Shown here: in pieces, positions 16,772 to 24,664 of the stretch
Position numbering within the stretch: position 1 is the stretch's first letter
How the letters are laid out: each line of letters starts with the position of its first letter
Origin: Streptomyces sulphureus DSM 40104
GTDB taxonomy: Bacteria > Actinomycetota > Actinomycetes > Streptomycetales > Streptomycetaceae
NCBI RefSeq assembly: GCF_000381025.1
Contig: NZ_KB905815.1
Coordinates: 1-64,000 of the forward strand
Reading direction: 5' to 3'
DNA length: 64,000 bases
Notes under the pieces: generated by a model
What the model was told of the DNA's origin: nothing
The model's database searches: none
The model's input: only the letters and a program-made list of their open reading frames with translations
Program-made: the position numbers and the translations under genes

Positions 16772-16809
16772 GAGCGCCGCCCGCCCCTTGCGGGAGGCGG
16801 ACGGCGCTC
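16772..16809. terminator. Hairpin between GntR gene and fabI
   Basis: GAGCGCCGCCCGCC (16772-16785) pairs with GGCGGACGGCGCTC (16796-16809), 14 bp with one mismatch, 9 nt after the regulator stop and 9 nt from the convergent fabI stop; it can serve both. Confidence 0.75.
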
Positions 16810-16817
16810 GCGGCAGG

Positions 16818-17579
16818 TCAGGCGCCCATCATGTGCACGCCGCCGTCGACGTGGACGATCTCGCCCGTCGTCCGGGGGAAGAAGTCGGAGAGCAGCGCGA
16901 CGACACCGCGTCCTGCGGGCTCCGGGTCGGTGAGGTCCCAGCCGATCGGGGCGCGGTGGTTCCACACGTCGGCGAGCTCCTCGAAGCCCGGGATCGACTT
17001 CGCGGCCATCGACTTGATCGGTCCGGCCGAGACCAGGTTGCAGCGCACGTTCTGCTCACCGAGGTCGCGCGCGAGATAGCGGCTCGTCGACTCCAGGGCG
17101 GCCTTGGCGACGCCCATCCAGTCGTACTTCGGCCACGCGGTCTGCGCGTCGAACGTGAGGCCGACGACCGAGCCGCCCTGCGGCATAAGCGGCAGCGCAG
17201 CCGTCGTCAGCGACTTCAGCGAGAACGCCGAGACCTCCACCGCGGTGCTGACGTCCTCCCACGTCGCGTTGAGGAAGTCGAAGGCGCCCTCCGGGCCGAA
17301 CGCGACGGAGTGCACGACGCCGTCGAGCCCGTCGACGTGCTCGCGGACCCGGTCGGCGAGGGTGTCGAGGTGCTCCTGGTCGGTCACGTCGAGCTCGATC
17401 ACCGGCGCCTCCTTCGGCAGCCGCTTGGCGATCCGCTGCACCAGGGAAAGGCGGCCGAAGCCGGTGAGGACGACCTCGGCGCCCTCCTCCTGCGCCACCT
17501 TGGCGGCGTGGAAGGCGATCGAGCCGTCCGTGATCACACCCGTGACGAGGATGCGCTTGCCAGCGAGGATTCCGCTCAT
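16818..17579 (-). CDS. fabI: Enoyl-[acyl-carrier-protein] reductase FabI (InhA-type)
   Basis: A 253-residue NADH-dependent enoyl-ACP reductase, the last reduction of each fatty-acid elongation cycle. The variant nucleotide motif GVITDGSIAFHAAKVA, the DVTDQEHL segment, VVHSVAFGP and the Y-x6-K active site (KYDWMGVAKAALES) identify FabI/InhA rather than an ordinary SDR. MSAGPIKSMA-type segment near 195 (SAGPIKSMAAKSIPGF) is also diagnostic. It lies 4 nt after fabG, as mabA-inhA do in mycobacteria, so the two are co-transcribed. It is the target class of isoniazid and triclosan. Confidence 0.97.
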   Translation of the reverse strand: MSGILAGKRILVTGVITDGSIAFHAAKVAQEEGAEVVLTGFGRLSLVQRIAKRLPKEAPVIELDVTDQEHLDTLADRVREHVDGLDGVVHSVAFGPEGAFDFLNATWEDVSTAVEVSAFSLKSLTTAALPLMPQGGSVVGLTFDAQTAWPKYDWMGVAKAALESTSRYLARDLGEQNVRCNLVSAGPIKSMAAKSIPGFEELADVWNHRAPIGWDLTDPEPAGRGVVALLSDFFPRTTGEIVHVDGGVHMMGA

Positions 17580-17583
17580 TTCT

Positions 17584-18324
17584 TCAGTGACCCATGCCCA
17601 ATCCGCCGTCGACGGGAATGACGGCTCCGGTGATGTACGCGGCTTCGTCGGAAGCCATGAAGCGCACGGAGGAGGCGACCTCCTCCGGTTGCGCGTAACG
17701 CCCCATCGGCACCTGCTTGACGATGTCCTCGCGCTGCTCCTCGGAGAGCGCCTGGGTCATGTCGGTGTCGACGAAGCCGGGCGCGACGACGTTGCAGGTG
17801 ATGTTCCTCGAACCCAGTTCACGCGAAAGGGAGCGGGCGAAGCCCACGAGCCCCGCCTTGGAGGCCGCGTAGTTGGCCTGGCCCGCCGAGCCCAGCAGAC
17901 CGACCACCGAGGAGATCAGCACGATGCGGCCCTTGCGGGCGCGGAGCATGCCGCGGGAGGCGCGCTTGACGACGCGGTAGGTGCCGGTGAGGTTGGTGTC
18001 GACGACCGAGGCGAAGTCCTCCTCGGACATCCGCAGCAGCAACTGGTCGCGGTTGACACCGGCGTTGGCGACGAGCACCTCGACCGGGCCCTGGGCCTCC
18101 TCGACCTCCTTGAACGCCCGGTCGACCTGCTCGGCGTCGGTGATGTCGCACTTGACGGGGGTGCACCCCAACTCCAGCAGCTCGGCCGGGGGCTCGCCCG
18201 AGCGGTAGGTGAAGGCGACCCTGTCCGCCTCGCCCTCGCTGCCCCTGCCCGCCTGCGCGAAGGCGCGCGTGATGGCGAGGCCGATCCCGCGGTTGCCTCC
18301 GGTGACCAGTACTGAGCGGCTCAA
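17584..18324 (-). CDS. fabG: 3-oxoacyl-[acyl-carrier-protein] reductase FabG
   Basis: A 246-residue SDR that reduces 3-oxoacyl-ACP with NADPH in fatty-acid synthesis. TGGNRGIG cofactor motif at residues 8-15, NAG at ~88, catalytic Ser in ISSVVGLLGSAGQANYAASK with Y-x3-K, and VAPGFVDTDMT. The start codon is TTG (18324), supported by AGGGTGG 6 nt upstream; no other start fits. It heads the fabG-fabI operon. A slight insertion after residue 27 (GRGSEGEADRV) distinguishes it from shorter FabGs. Confidence 0.96.
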   Translation of the reverse strand: MSRSVLVTGGNRGIGLAITRAFAQAGRGSEGEADRVAFTYRSGEPPAELLELGCTPVKCDITDAEQVDRAFKEVEEAQGPVEVLVANAGVNRDQLLLRMSEEDFASVVDTNLTGTYRVVKRASRGMLRARKGRIVLISSVVGLLGSAGQANYAASKAGLVGFARSLSRELGSRNITCNVVAPGFVDTDMTQALSEEQREDIVKQVPMGRYAQPEEVASSVRFMASDEAAYITGAVIPVDGGLGMGH

Positions 18325-18830
18325 GGAAGACCACCCTTTCTGCGAGTCTTCTGCGAGGGGCCGAGGGGCAGGCGGCCCCGGTCCGGCCTCAACGCCCTGT
18401 CGTCATGGGCTGACTTGGCGCGGTCGCCGTGCGGCCCCTTGCGCGGGGCGTGCGCCGGCGGCGCGGGTGAGCGGTGCATGTGGGAGCACCGCGACTACGC
18501 CCAGGGGAAACCTATCGGTCGTCGGAAGCGGCGACGGAAGCGGCCGGTGACAGCAGGCTCCGCCTCCTGCTGTCGAATCCCTACAGTCGTCGGACGAGGC
18601 CGACGGCGCCCGTCGCACGTCGCGGAAGCGGTCACAAGGACGGCAGGTGGCGGCAGTTGTCGTGGTCCGGGTGGCAGGCGCGCCTGTCGTGCACCGGCGA
18701 AACCGGCTGGCCGGAAAGGCGCACAGCGGCGAGAATCCTCCGCGGAGAGCGGTCGGCCGCGTGACGTGGCCGACGGCCGCCGCACATAGACTCTCCCCGA
18801 CCCATCGGTACCGATACACAGGACAGTGAC
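18325..18830. other. Divergent intergenic region, fabG / tyrS
   Basis: A 506-bp region with promoters for both operons. On the minus strand two -10-like boxes face fabG: TAGGTT (complement of 18509-18514) and TAGGGA (complement of 18578-18583, inside CTGTAGGGATTCGACAG, which has a CTGT/ACAG inverted repeat). This predicts a fabG leader of about 180-250 nt. The ORFs covering it are arginine-rich and without ribosome sites. I see no T-box before tyrS. Confidence 0.45.
18787..18792 (+). promoter_or_regulatory. -10 box of tyrS
   Basis: TAGACT, a consensus vegetative -10, lies 38 nt before the tyrS GTG. The nearest -35-like hexamer (GTGACG, 18761-18766) has a 20-nt spacer, so it is weak. Confidence 0.55.
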
Positions 18831-20237
18831 GTGACACGCCTCGGCGACTCCGTACAGCGCGCCAGTGAACTGCTGGCACAGGACCTCTCCGCAGAGGAGA
18901 CCATCGAGCGGCTGCTGGAGGAGACCGGGTCTCGGCGGTATCTGGACCTCGGGGACCTCTCGCCGCAGGAGCAGGCGGCGCTGGTCGGCTCGCGCACCGT
19001 CGACCTGCTCCCGTCGGAGGAGCAGCTCGCCGAGCGGATCGAGAAGCGCAGGGCCGAGGGCCGCGGCCTCCACGTCAAGCTGGGCATCGACCCGACGGCG
19101 GCCGACGTCCACCTCGGCCACGCGGTCCCGCTGATCGTGCTCAGCCGCTTCCAGCGCATGGGCCACGACGTCACCCTGATCATCGGCGACTTCACGGCGA
19201 AGATCGGCGACCCCTCGGGGCGCACGGCCGAGCGTCCGCCGCTCACCGACGAGGACATCGCACGCAACCTCGCCGGCTACCAGGACCAGGTGAAGCCGTT
19301 CTTCGACTTCGAGAAGGTCGACTTCCGCCACAACAGCGAGTGGCTCGGCGGCTTCACCTTCGGCCAGCTCCTCAGTCTGCTCTCCCAGATCCCCGCCTCG
19401 TCGCTGCTCCAGCGCGAGGACTTCCGCAGCCGGCTCGCCGACGGCTCGGGGCTCACCATGTCCGAACTCCTCTACCCGGTCGCCCAGTCGCTCGACTCGG
19501 CCGAGCTCGGTGACGACGTGGAGCTCGGCGGCGTCGACCAGTTGCTCAACCTCCAGATGGGCCGCCGCGTCATGGAGGCGTACGGGCAGCAGCCGCAGCT
19601 CGTCGCGACGCTGCCGCTCGTCGAGGGCACGGACGGCTCCGGCGCCAAGATGTCGAAGTCCAAGGGGAACTACGTCGGTCTCCGGTCCACGCCGCAGGAC
19701 GTCTTCGGCAAGATCATGTCGATCCCGGACCGGCTGATGGTGCCGTACCTCCGCGCCTGGACGGAGTGGACGGACGCCGAGATCGCGGCGGTCGAGGCGC
19801 GCGTCGCGGAGCGTTCGGTGCACCCGATGGACCTCAAGCGGATCGTGGCGGGCGAAGTCGTCACCGCTCTGTACGGGGTACGCGAGGCGATGGCGGCGCG
19901 CGAGCAGTTCGCCGCGCAGTTCTCGCGCAAGTCGTTCTCCGACGTCGGCTCGCTGCCGAGCGTCGAGCTCGCCGAGCACGGCGGGGACGGGATCGCCTCG
20001 GTCCTCACCAAGGTGCTGGAGTTCACGCCGAGCGCCTCGGGTGCCCGGCGCCTCGCGAAGCAGAACGGCCTGCGGCTCGTCGTCGAGCCGCCGGAGGGAG
20101 AGCAGCGCACCGTGGTGCTCAGCGAGACGGATGCGCTGCGTCCGCTCGGCGAGGTCGTCCGCGAGCAGGTGTCCGAGGACGGTGCGGCCGTCTACCTCAA
20201 GGCGGGGCGGAAGCTCGCCGTCGTCGCCGGGGCGTAG
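18831..20237 (+). CDS. tyrS: Tyrosyl-tRNA synthetase
   Basis: Charges tRNA-Tyr with tyrosine. 468 residues including an N-terminal extension of about 70 residues before the class I catalytic core. HIGH-type motif HLGH at residues 94-97 after GIDPTAAD; tyrosine pocket in FRHNSEW and VELGGVDQLLN; KMSKS at 273-277; C-terminal S4-like RNA-binding domain (SARRLAKQNGLR). The KMSKS form with HLGH and the long N-terminus suggests the TyrZ-like class. GTG 18831 follows AGGACAGTGAC (7-nt spacing). Confidence 0.97.
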   Translation: MTRLGDSVQRASELLAQDLSAEETIERLLEETGSRRYLDLGDLSPQEQAALVGSRTVDLLPSEEQLAERIEKRRAEGRGLHVKLGIDPTAADVHLGHAVPLIVLSRFQRMGHDVTLIIGDFTAKIGDPSGRTAERPPLTDEDIARNLAGYQDQVKPFFDFEKVDFRHNSEWLGGFTFGQLLSLLSQIPASSLLQREDFRSRLADGSGLTMSELLYPVAQSLDSAELGDDVELGGVDQLLNLQMGRRVMEAYGQQPQLVATLPLVEGTDGSGAKMSKSKGNYVGLRSTPQDVFGKIMSIPDRLMVPYLRAWTEWTDAEIAAVEARVAERSVHPMDLKRIVAGEVVTALYGVREAMAAREQFAAQFSRKSFSDVGSLPSVELAEHGGDGIASVLTKVLEFTPSASGARRLAKQNGLRLVVEPPEGEQRTVVLSETDALRPLGEVVREQVSEDGAAVYLKAGRKLAVVAGA

Positions 20238-20367
20238 CCCCCAAGGCGACTTTGCCTGCCGGTGCCTGCCCCTGTATGTGCCGGTTGCCTCGGGCGGCGT
20301 ACCGTGAGAACGGACCGGTCGCTCGGGGCGGCCGGAGCGGAACCACAGTGAGCAGGTGAGGAGCGCG

Positions 20368-20721
20368 ATGCCCAAGCAGCGGAGCGCGGAGGTCTTCCGG
20401 ATCACGGGTGCCCGCAAGGGACTTGACGAGGACGTGCGGGGCAGACAGCGCCGCTACGTCATCTCCATGCTCGCCCGCACCCTTGCCGTGGTCCTCACCA
20501 TCGTGCTCTGGAACGTCGAAAGGCCGCTCGCCGTCGCCACGTTGGTCCTGGGCATGCTGCTGCCGTACGTGGCTGTGGTCGTCGCCAACGCCGGGCGGGA
20601 GAACGCCCCCTCGCTGCCGTCCTCGATCGTGCCGACGCCCTACCGCACCGAGCTGCCGCCGTCCCAGACCCGTCCGGAGAGCACGCAGGGCACCAACGGG
20701 CCCGCGGACAGCCAGCGTTGA
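20368..20721 (+). CDS. DUF3099 membrane protein
   Basis: A 117-residue two-helix membrane protein: MPKQRSAEVFRITGARKGLD is a cytoplasmic start, followed by YVISMLARTLAVVLTIVLW and LAVATLVLGMLLPYVAVVVAN, then a Pro/Ser-rich tail. It matches the actinobacterial DUF3099 family, function unknown. ATG 20368 has AGGAG 4 nt upstream; an in-frame GTG at 20356 overlaps that site and is disfavoured. It follows tyrS by 130 nt and ends before a strong terminator. Confidence 0.85.
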   Translation: MPKQRSAEVFRITGARKGLDEDVRGRQRRYVISMLARTLAVVLTIVLWNVERPLAVATLVLGMLLPYVAVVVANAGRENAPSLPSSIVPTPYRTELPPSQTRPESTQGTNGPADSQR

Positions 20722-20841
20722 CCTGGCTCTTCCGCGCAAGCTCAGGAAAAGCTCAGATCAATCATGCAGTTCGGTGCACCGCACAGGGTCCGTCATGCCA
20801 TACTTCAGGAGCGCTCCGCATCCCCCGTCGGAGCGACTGAC

Positions 20842-20883
20842 CGACGCCGGGCGGCTCCCCCCGTGGCTGCCCGGCGTCGTTTG
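20842..20883 (+). terminator. Hairpin terminator after DUF3099 gene
   Basis: CGACGCCGGGC (20842-20852) pairs perfectly with GCCCGGCGTCG (20869-20879), 16-nt loop, followed by TTTGT. Confidence 0.75.
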
Positions 20884-20931
20884 TCTCCACCCCGGTTCGG
20901 GTGGACGCACCGGCGCGGGGATGATGGAAGT

Positions 20932-21168
20932 GTGTTTCCCTCCTCTGCCGAAGGCCCCGAATCCCCCGTCTGCTCCGCCAAGGGCTGCCGTGCCGCTGCC
21001 GTCTGGGTGCTCGCCTGGAACAACCCGAAGCTGCACACGCCGGAGCGCCGCAAGACGTGGCTCGCCTGCGAGGAGCACCGTGAGTACCTCGCCAAGTTCC
21101 TCGGCGCTCGCGGGTTCCTCAAGGACGTCGTCCTCCTGGCGGAATGGCACGAACCGGGCACCGACTGA
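20932..21168 (+). CDS. Small conserved Cys/His protein, unknown function
   Basis: A 78-residue soluble protein. CSAKGC near residue 13 and CEEH near 47 form a possible four-ligand zinc site (treble-clef-like spacing), with AVWVLAWNNPKLHTPERRKT between them. The GTG at 20932 lies 6 nt after GATGAT, a -10-like box, and has no ribosome site, so it is probably leaderless. This short family is common in Streptomyces; some entries carry an acetone-carboxylase label that the sequence does not support. Convergent with moaA, whose stop is 16 nt away. Confidence 0.75.
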   Translation: MFPSSAEGPESPVCSAKGCRAAAVWVLAWNNPKLHTPERRKTWLACEEHREYLAKFLGARGFLKDVVLLAEWHEPGTD

Positions 21169-21183
21169 GGCGCCCACCCCGGC

Positions 21184-22173
21184 TCACCCCCCGATCGCCG
21201 ACATCGGGCGCTGCGGCTGGACGAAGGACGGGTCGTCGATCCCGGCGCCGGCTTTCTTCCCCCACATCGCCTTTCGCCACAGCTCCGCGACGTGTTCGTC
21301 CGAGGCGCCCTCGCGGAGGGCTCCGCGCAGGTCGGACTCCTCGGTCGCGAAGAGGCAGGTACGCACCTGACCGTCGGCCGTGAGCCTGGTGCGGTCGCAG
21401 GCGCGGCAGAAGGGGCGGGTGACGGAGGCGATCACGCCCACGCGCTCGGGGCCGCCGTCGACGATCCAGCGCTCGGCCGGTGCGGAGCCGCGGGCCTCGT
21501 CGGGTTCGGGCTCCAGGCGGAAGCGGGAGCGCAGGGAGGCGAGGATGTCACCCGCGGTGATCATCCCCTCGCGTTGCCAGCCGTGCTGGGCGTCGAGCGG
21601 CATCTGCTCGATGAAGCGGAGCTCGTACCCGTGCTCGACGGCCCAGGCGAGCAGTTCCGGGGCCTCGTTCTCATTGAGGCCGGGCATGAGGACGGTGTTG
21701 ACCTTCACCGGTTCCAGTCCTGCCTCCTTCGCCGCGCGGAGGCCGGCGAGGACGTCGGCGTGACGCTTGCGGCGGGTGAGGCGGTGGAAGACCTCGGGGT
21801 CGAGGGTGTCGAGGGAGATGTTGATGCGGTCGAGGCCGGCGGCGGCCAGGGCCTGCGCCGTGCGCTCCAGGCCGATGCCGTTGCTGGTCAGCGAGAGCTT
21901 CGGCCGCGGCTCCAACTCGGCGCAGCGACCGACGATTTCGACGAGCCCCCGGCGCAGCAACGGCTCACCGCCGGTGAATCGGACCTCCTCGACGCCCAGG
22001 CGAGTGACGGCGATGTGCACGAGCCGCACGATCTCGTCGTCGCTGAGCAGGGAGGGCTTCTCCAACCACTGCAACCCCTCTTCGGGCATGCAGTAGGTGC
22101 AACGCAGGTTGCAGCGGTCGGTGAGCGAGACGCGCAGATCGGTGGCCTTGCGTCCGTATGTGTCGAGCAACAT
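21184..22173 (-). CDS. moaA: GTP 3',8-cyclase MoaA (molybdenum cofactor synthesis)
   Basis: Radical-SAM enzyme that starts molybdenum cofactor synthesis by converting GTP to 3',8-cyclo-GTP. 329 residues. The SAM cluster motif is Cys21, Cys25 and Cys28 (TDRCNLRCTYC); FTGGEPLLRRG is the SAM-binding segment; the second cluster cysteines are in FCRACDRTRLT and VRTC near residue 265; GG at the very C-terminus is also conserved. ATG 22173 (MLLDTYGRK) follows GGGAGGGG; an upstream GTG at 22191 overlaps this site. No other moa genes are in the window. Confidence 0.96.
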   Translation of the reverse strand: MLLDTYGRKATDLRVSLTDRCNLRCTYCMPEEGLQWLEKPSLLSDDEIVRLVHIAVTRLGVEEVRFTGGEPLLRRGLVEIVGRCAELEPRPKLSLTSNGIGLERTAQALAAAGLDRINISLDTLDPEVFHRLTRRKRHADVLAGLRAAKEAGLEPVKVNTVLMPGLNENEAPELLAWAVEHGYELRFIEQMPLDAQHGWQREGMITAGDILASLRSRFRLEPEPDEARGSAPAERWIVDGGPERVGVIASVTRPFCRACDRTRLTADGQVRTCLFATEESDLRGALREGASDEHVAELWRKAMWGKKAGAGIDDPSFVQPQRPMSAIGG

Positions 22174-22352
22174 GCAGGCAGCCCCTCCCACGGGTGTGGT
22201 GCACTGCCTGGAACATTACGTGACGACACTGACAGACGATACGCCCGCACTCCTCCCGGACACCCGCGACCTGCGGGGAGACGGGCGGCACGACCGCCAA
22301 CACGCGGCCGGCGCCCCCGAGTCGGGGCCGCCGGCCGGTGCGGTTCGCGGGC

Positions 22353-24002
22353 TCAGTGGGCGCCGGTACCGGTCATGGAACGCACCTCCAACTCGGCGTA
22401 CTTCTCACCCTGCGCCGCCTCGTCCTTCGACCAGAGGGCGCCGAGGAAGCCGGCGAGGAAGCCGACCGGGATGGAGATCAGGCCGGGGTTCTCCAGCGGG
22501 AACCAGGAGAAGTCGACGCCGGGGAACATCGAGCTCTCCGCGCCCGAGACGACGGGCGAGAAGAGGACCAGCCCGACGGAGCTGATGAGCCCCGCGTAGA
22601 TCGACCACAGGGCGCCTCTGGTGGTGAACCGCTTCCAGAAGAGGCTGTAGAGGATCGTCGGCAGGTTCGCCGAGGCGGCGACGGCGAACGCCAGGGCCAC
22701 GAGTCCCGCGACGTTGAGGTTGCCCGCGAAGATGCCGAGCGCGATCGCGACGCCGCCGATGAGCACCGCGGAGATCCGGGCCGCCTTCACCTCCTCCTTC
22801 TCCGACGCCTTGCCCTTGCGGATGACGTTGGCGTACAGGTCGTGCGCGAACGACGAGGACGAGGCGAGGGTGAGCCCCGCGACCACCGCGAGGATCGTGG
22901 CGAAGGCGACGGCCGAGATCATGGCGAGCAGGATCGCGCCGCCCGTCGAGTCGGCGCCGCCGCCGATCTCCTGGGCCAGCAGTGGCGCCGCCGTGTTCCC
23001 CGCCGCGTTGGAGTCGGTGATCGTCTTGGGGCTGAGCAGCGCCGCGGCGCCGAAGCCGAGCGCGATCGTCATCAGGTAGAAGACACCGATGATGCCGATC
23101 GCCCAGAGCACCGACTTCCGGGCCGCCATGGCGGTCGGGACGGTGTAGAAGCGGATCAGGATGTGCGGCAGCCCCGCGGTGCCGAGGACGAGCGCGATGC
23201 CGAGCGAGAGGAAGTTGATCTTCGACGTGGCGTCGGCGCCGTACTGGAGCCCCGGTTCCAGGAAGGACGCGCCCTTTCCGCTCGTCTCCGCCGCCGCGCC
23301 GAGGAGTTCGGAGACGTTGTAGCCGTACTTGTGGAGGACGAGCACGGTGATGATCAGGGTGCCGACGATGAGGAGGCACGCCTTGATCATCTGGACCCAG
23401 GTCGTCCCCTTCATGCCGCCGATGGTCACGTAGAGGATCATCACGACGCCCACGAGGACGACGATCAGGTTCTTGCCCGCATCGCCCGTGATGCCGAGGA
23501 GCAGCGCGACGAGCGCACCGGCACCGACCATCTGCGCAAGCAGGTAGAAGATCGAGACGATGATCGTCGAGATGCCGGCAGCCGTGCGCACCGGGCGCTG
23601 CCGCATCCGGTAGGCGAGGACGTCGCCCATGGTGTAGCGCCCGGAGTTGCGGAGCGGCTCGGCGACGAGGAGCAGTGCGACGAGCCAGGCGACGAGGAAG
23701 CCGATGGAGTAGAGGAAGCCGTCGTATCCGTAGAGGGCGATGGCGCCCGCAATGCCGAGGAACGACGCGGCCGACATGTAGTCACCGGAGACGGCGAGGC
23801 CGTTCTGGAAGCCGCTGAACTGGCGGCCGCCTGCGTAGAAGTCGGTGGCGTCCTTGGTCCTGCGCCCCGCCCACACCGTGATCACCAGGGTGATGACGAC
23901 GAAGACCGAGAAAAGTGTGATGATCAGCGACCGGTGCTCGGAGGCGCCCTCGGCGGCCGCCAACTGCACTGCAGGCGTGGCCAGTTGGTAAGTGGCGCTC
24001 AT
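22353..24002 (-). CDS. Sodium/solute symporter, acetate-type (ActP-like)
   Basis: A 549-residue SSS-family transporter with about 13 membrane helices. After a short extracellular start, it shows the family landmarks GRRTKDATDFYAGGRQFSGF, NGLAVSGDYMSAASFLG (cation-site region), RNSGRYTMGDVLAYR and LTLASSSSFAHDLYANVIRK. These match cation/acetate symporters (ActP). It starts within the stop of the DUF485 gene (ATGA overlap), the arrangement found for actP and its yjcH-like partner, so they are translated together. Confidence 0.94.
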   Translation of the reverse strand: MSATYQLATPAVQLAAAEGASEHRSLIITLFSVFVVITLVITVWAGRRTKDATDFYAGGRQFSGFQNGLAVSGDYMSAASFLGIAGAIALYGYDGFLYSIGFLVAWLVALLLVAEPLRNSGRYTMGDVLAYRMRQRPVRTAAGISTIIVSIFYLLAQMVGAGALVALLLGITGDAGKNLIVVLVGVVMILYVTIGGMKGTTWVQMIKACLLIVGTLIITVLVLHKYGYNVSELLGAAAETSGKGASFLEPGLQYGADATSKINFLSLGIALVLGTAGLPHILIRFYTVPTAMAARKSVLWAIGIIGVFYLMTIALGFGAAALLSPKTITDSNAAGNTAAPLLAQEIGGGADSTGGAILLAMISAVAFATILAVVAGLTLASSSSFAHDLYANVIRKGKASEKEEVKAARISAVLIGGVAIALGIFAGNLNVAGLVALAFAVAASANLPTILYSLFWKRFTTRGALWSIYAGLISSVGLVLFSPVVSGAESSMFPGVDFSWFPLENPGLISIPVGFLAGFLGALWSKDEAAQGEKYAELEVRSMTGTGAH

Positions 24003-24370
24003 GCGTCCCCCCGTGTGCCGTGCTCGGACTCAAGACGGTTCTTGATCGCCTCGCCCTTGGGGTCGATCTTCGCCGCCGCGAAGCGCGAGTACCACCAGGC
24101 GATCAGGAAGGTGGTGACGAACTGGGCCAGGCCGAAGATGAAGGCGACGTTGACGTTGCCGACGACCTTGACGCCCATGAACCCGCCCGCATAGTTCGAG
24201 AGCAGGACGTACAGCACGTACCAGACGACGAAAGCGATGGTGAGCGGAAAGACGAACGTGCGGTACGTGCGGCGCAGTTCGCCGAACTCCTGGCTCTGCT
24301 GCACTTCCGTGTAATCCGGTCCCGGCCGCTCCGGCGGCCCGGAGCTCCCTTGCTCTGGGGCGGTGTCCAC
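23999..24370 (-). CDS. DUF485 (YjcH-like) membrane protein
   Basis: A 123-residue protein with the DUF485 core: FGELRRTYRTFVFPLTIAF, then LYVLLSNYAGGFM and a second helix (NVAFIFGLAQFVTTFLIAWW) followed by YSRFAAAKIDP. Two transmembrane helices. DUF485 proteins are encoded next to SSS acetate symporters; the ATGA overlap with that gene is seen here. The start GTG at 24370 has TGGAG 5 nt upstream; valines further upstream are not start codons except by long arginine-rich extension. Confidence 0.9.
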   Translation of the reverse strand: MDTAPEQGSSGPPERPGPDYTEVQQSQEFGELRRTYRTFVFPLTIAFVVWYVLYVLLSNYAGGFMGVKVVGNVNVAFIFGLAQFVTTFLIAWWYSRFAAAKIDPKGEAIKNRLESEHGTRGDA

Positions 24371-24484
24371 AGTGACTCCAGACGGATCGTTAGGTGGGAA
24401 GAAGCTGACTACGGGTACGCCTCTCTGGCAACTCGGGCTCGTTCGAGTGCAGTTGAGAAGAGGCCCGGCTGCTCGGTGACGCGC

Positions 24485-24490
24485 ATCGTA
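24485..24490 (-). promoter_or_regulatory. Candidate -10 box for the DUF485-symporter operon
   Basis: TACGAT on the minus strand, with TTGCCA 15 nt further upstream, about 115 nt before the GTG. The spacer is short, so this is tentative. The 294-bp region to the divergent protease gene otherwise shows no gene. Confidence 0.35.
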
Positions 24491-24664
24491 GATCCGCAAC
24501 CGGCGTGGCAACAGGGGTTTGTTGTTGATACGCGGAAGACACATCGCTGCGGTACGCCCCCGTCACACACACCTCGATCTTTCCTTCGCTATCCGTTGCT
24601 GTTTCACACCTCACAGCGATAAGTTCCCTCGTCTGTGGACAAGTTCAGACGACATGGAGACCCC

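Noticed and set aside
18325..18830. T-box riboswitch for tyrS
   Set aside because: No T-box sequence or terminator/antiterminator pair is visible; the tyrS start is only about 40 nt from its -10.
18403..18879. Minus- and plus-strand ORFs in the fabG-tyrS gap
   Set aside because: Arginine-rich, no ribosome sites or family motifs; the region has promoter features instead.
22338..24194. 618-residue plus-strand ORF opposite the symporter
   Set aside because: Asp/Arg/Glu-rich antisense translation of membrane helices; no ribosome site.
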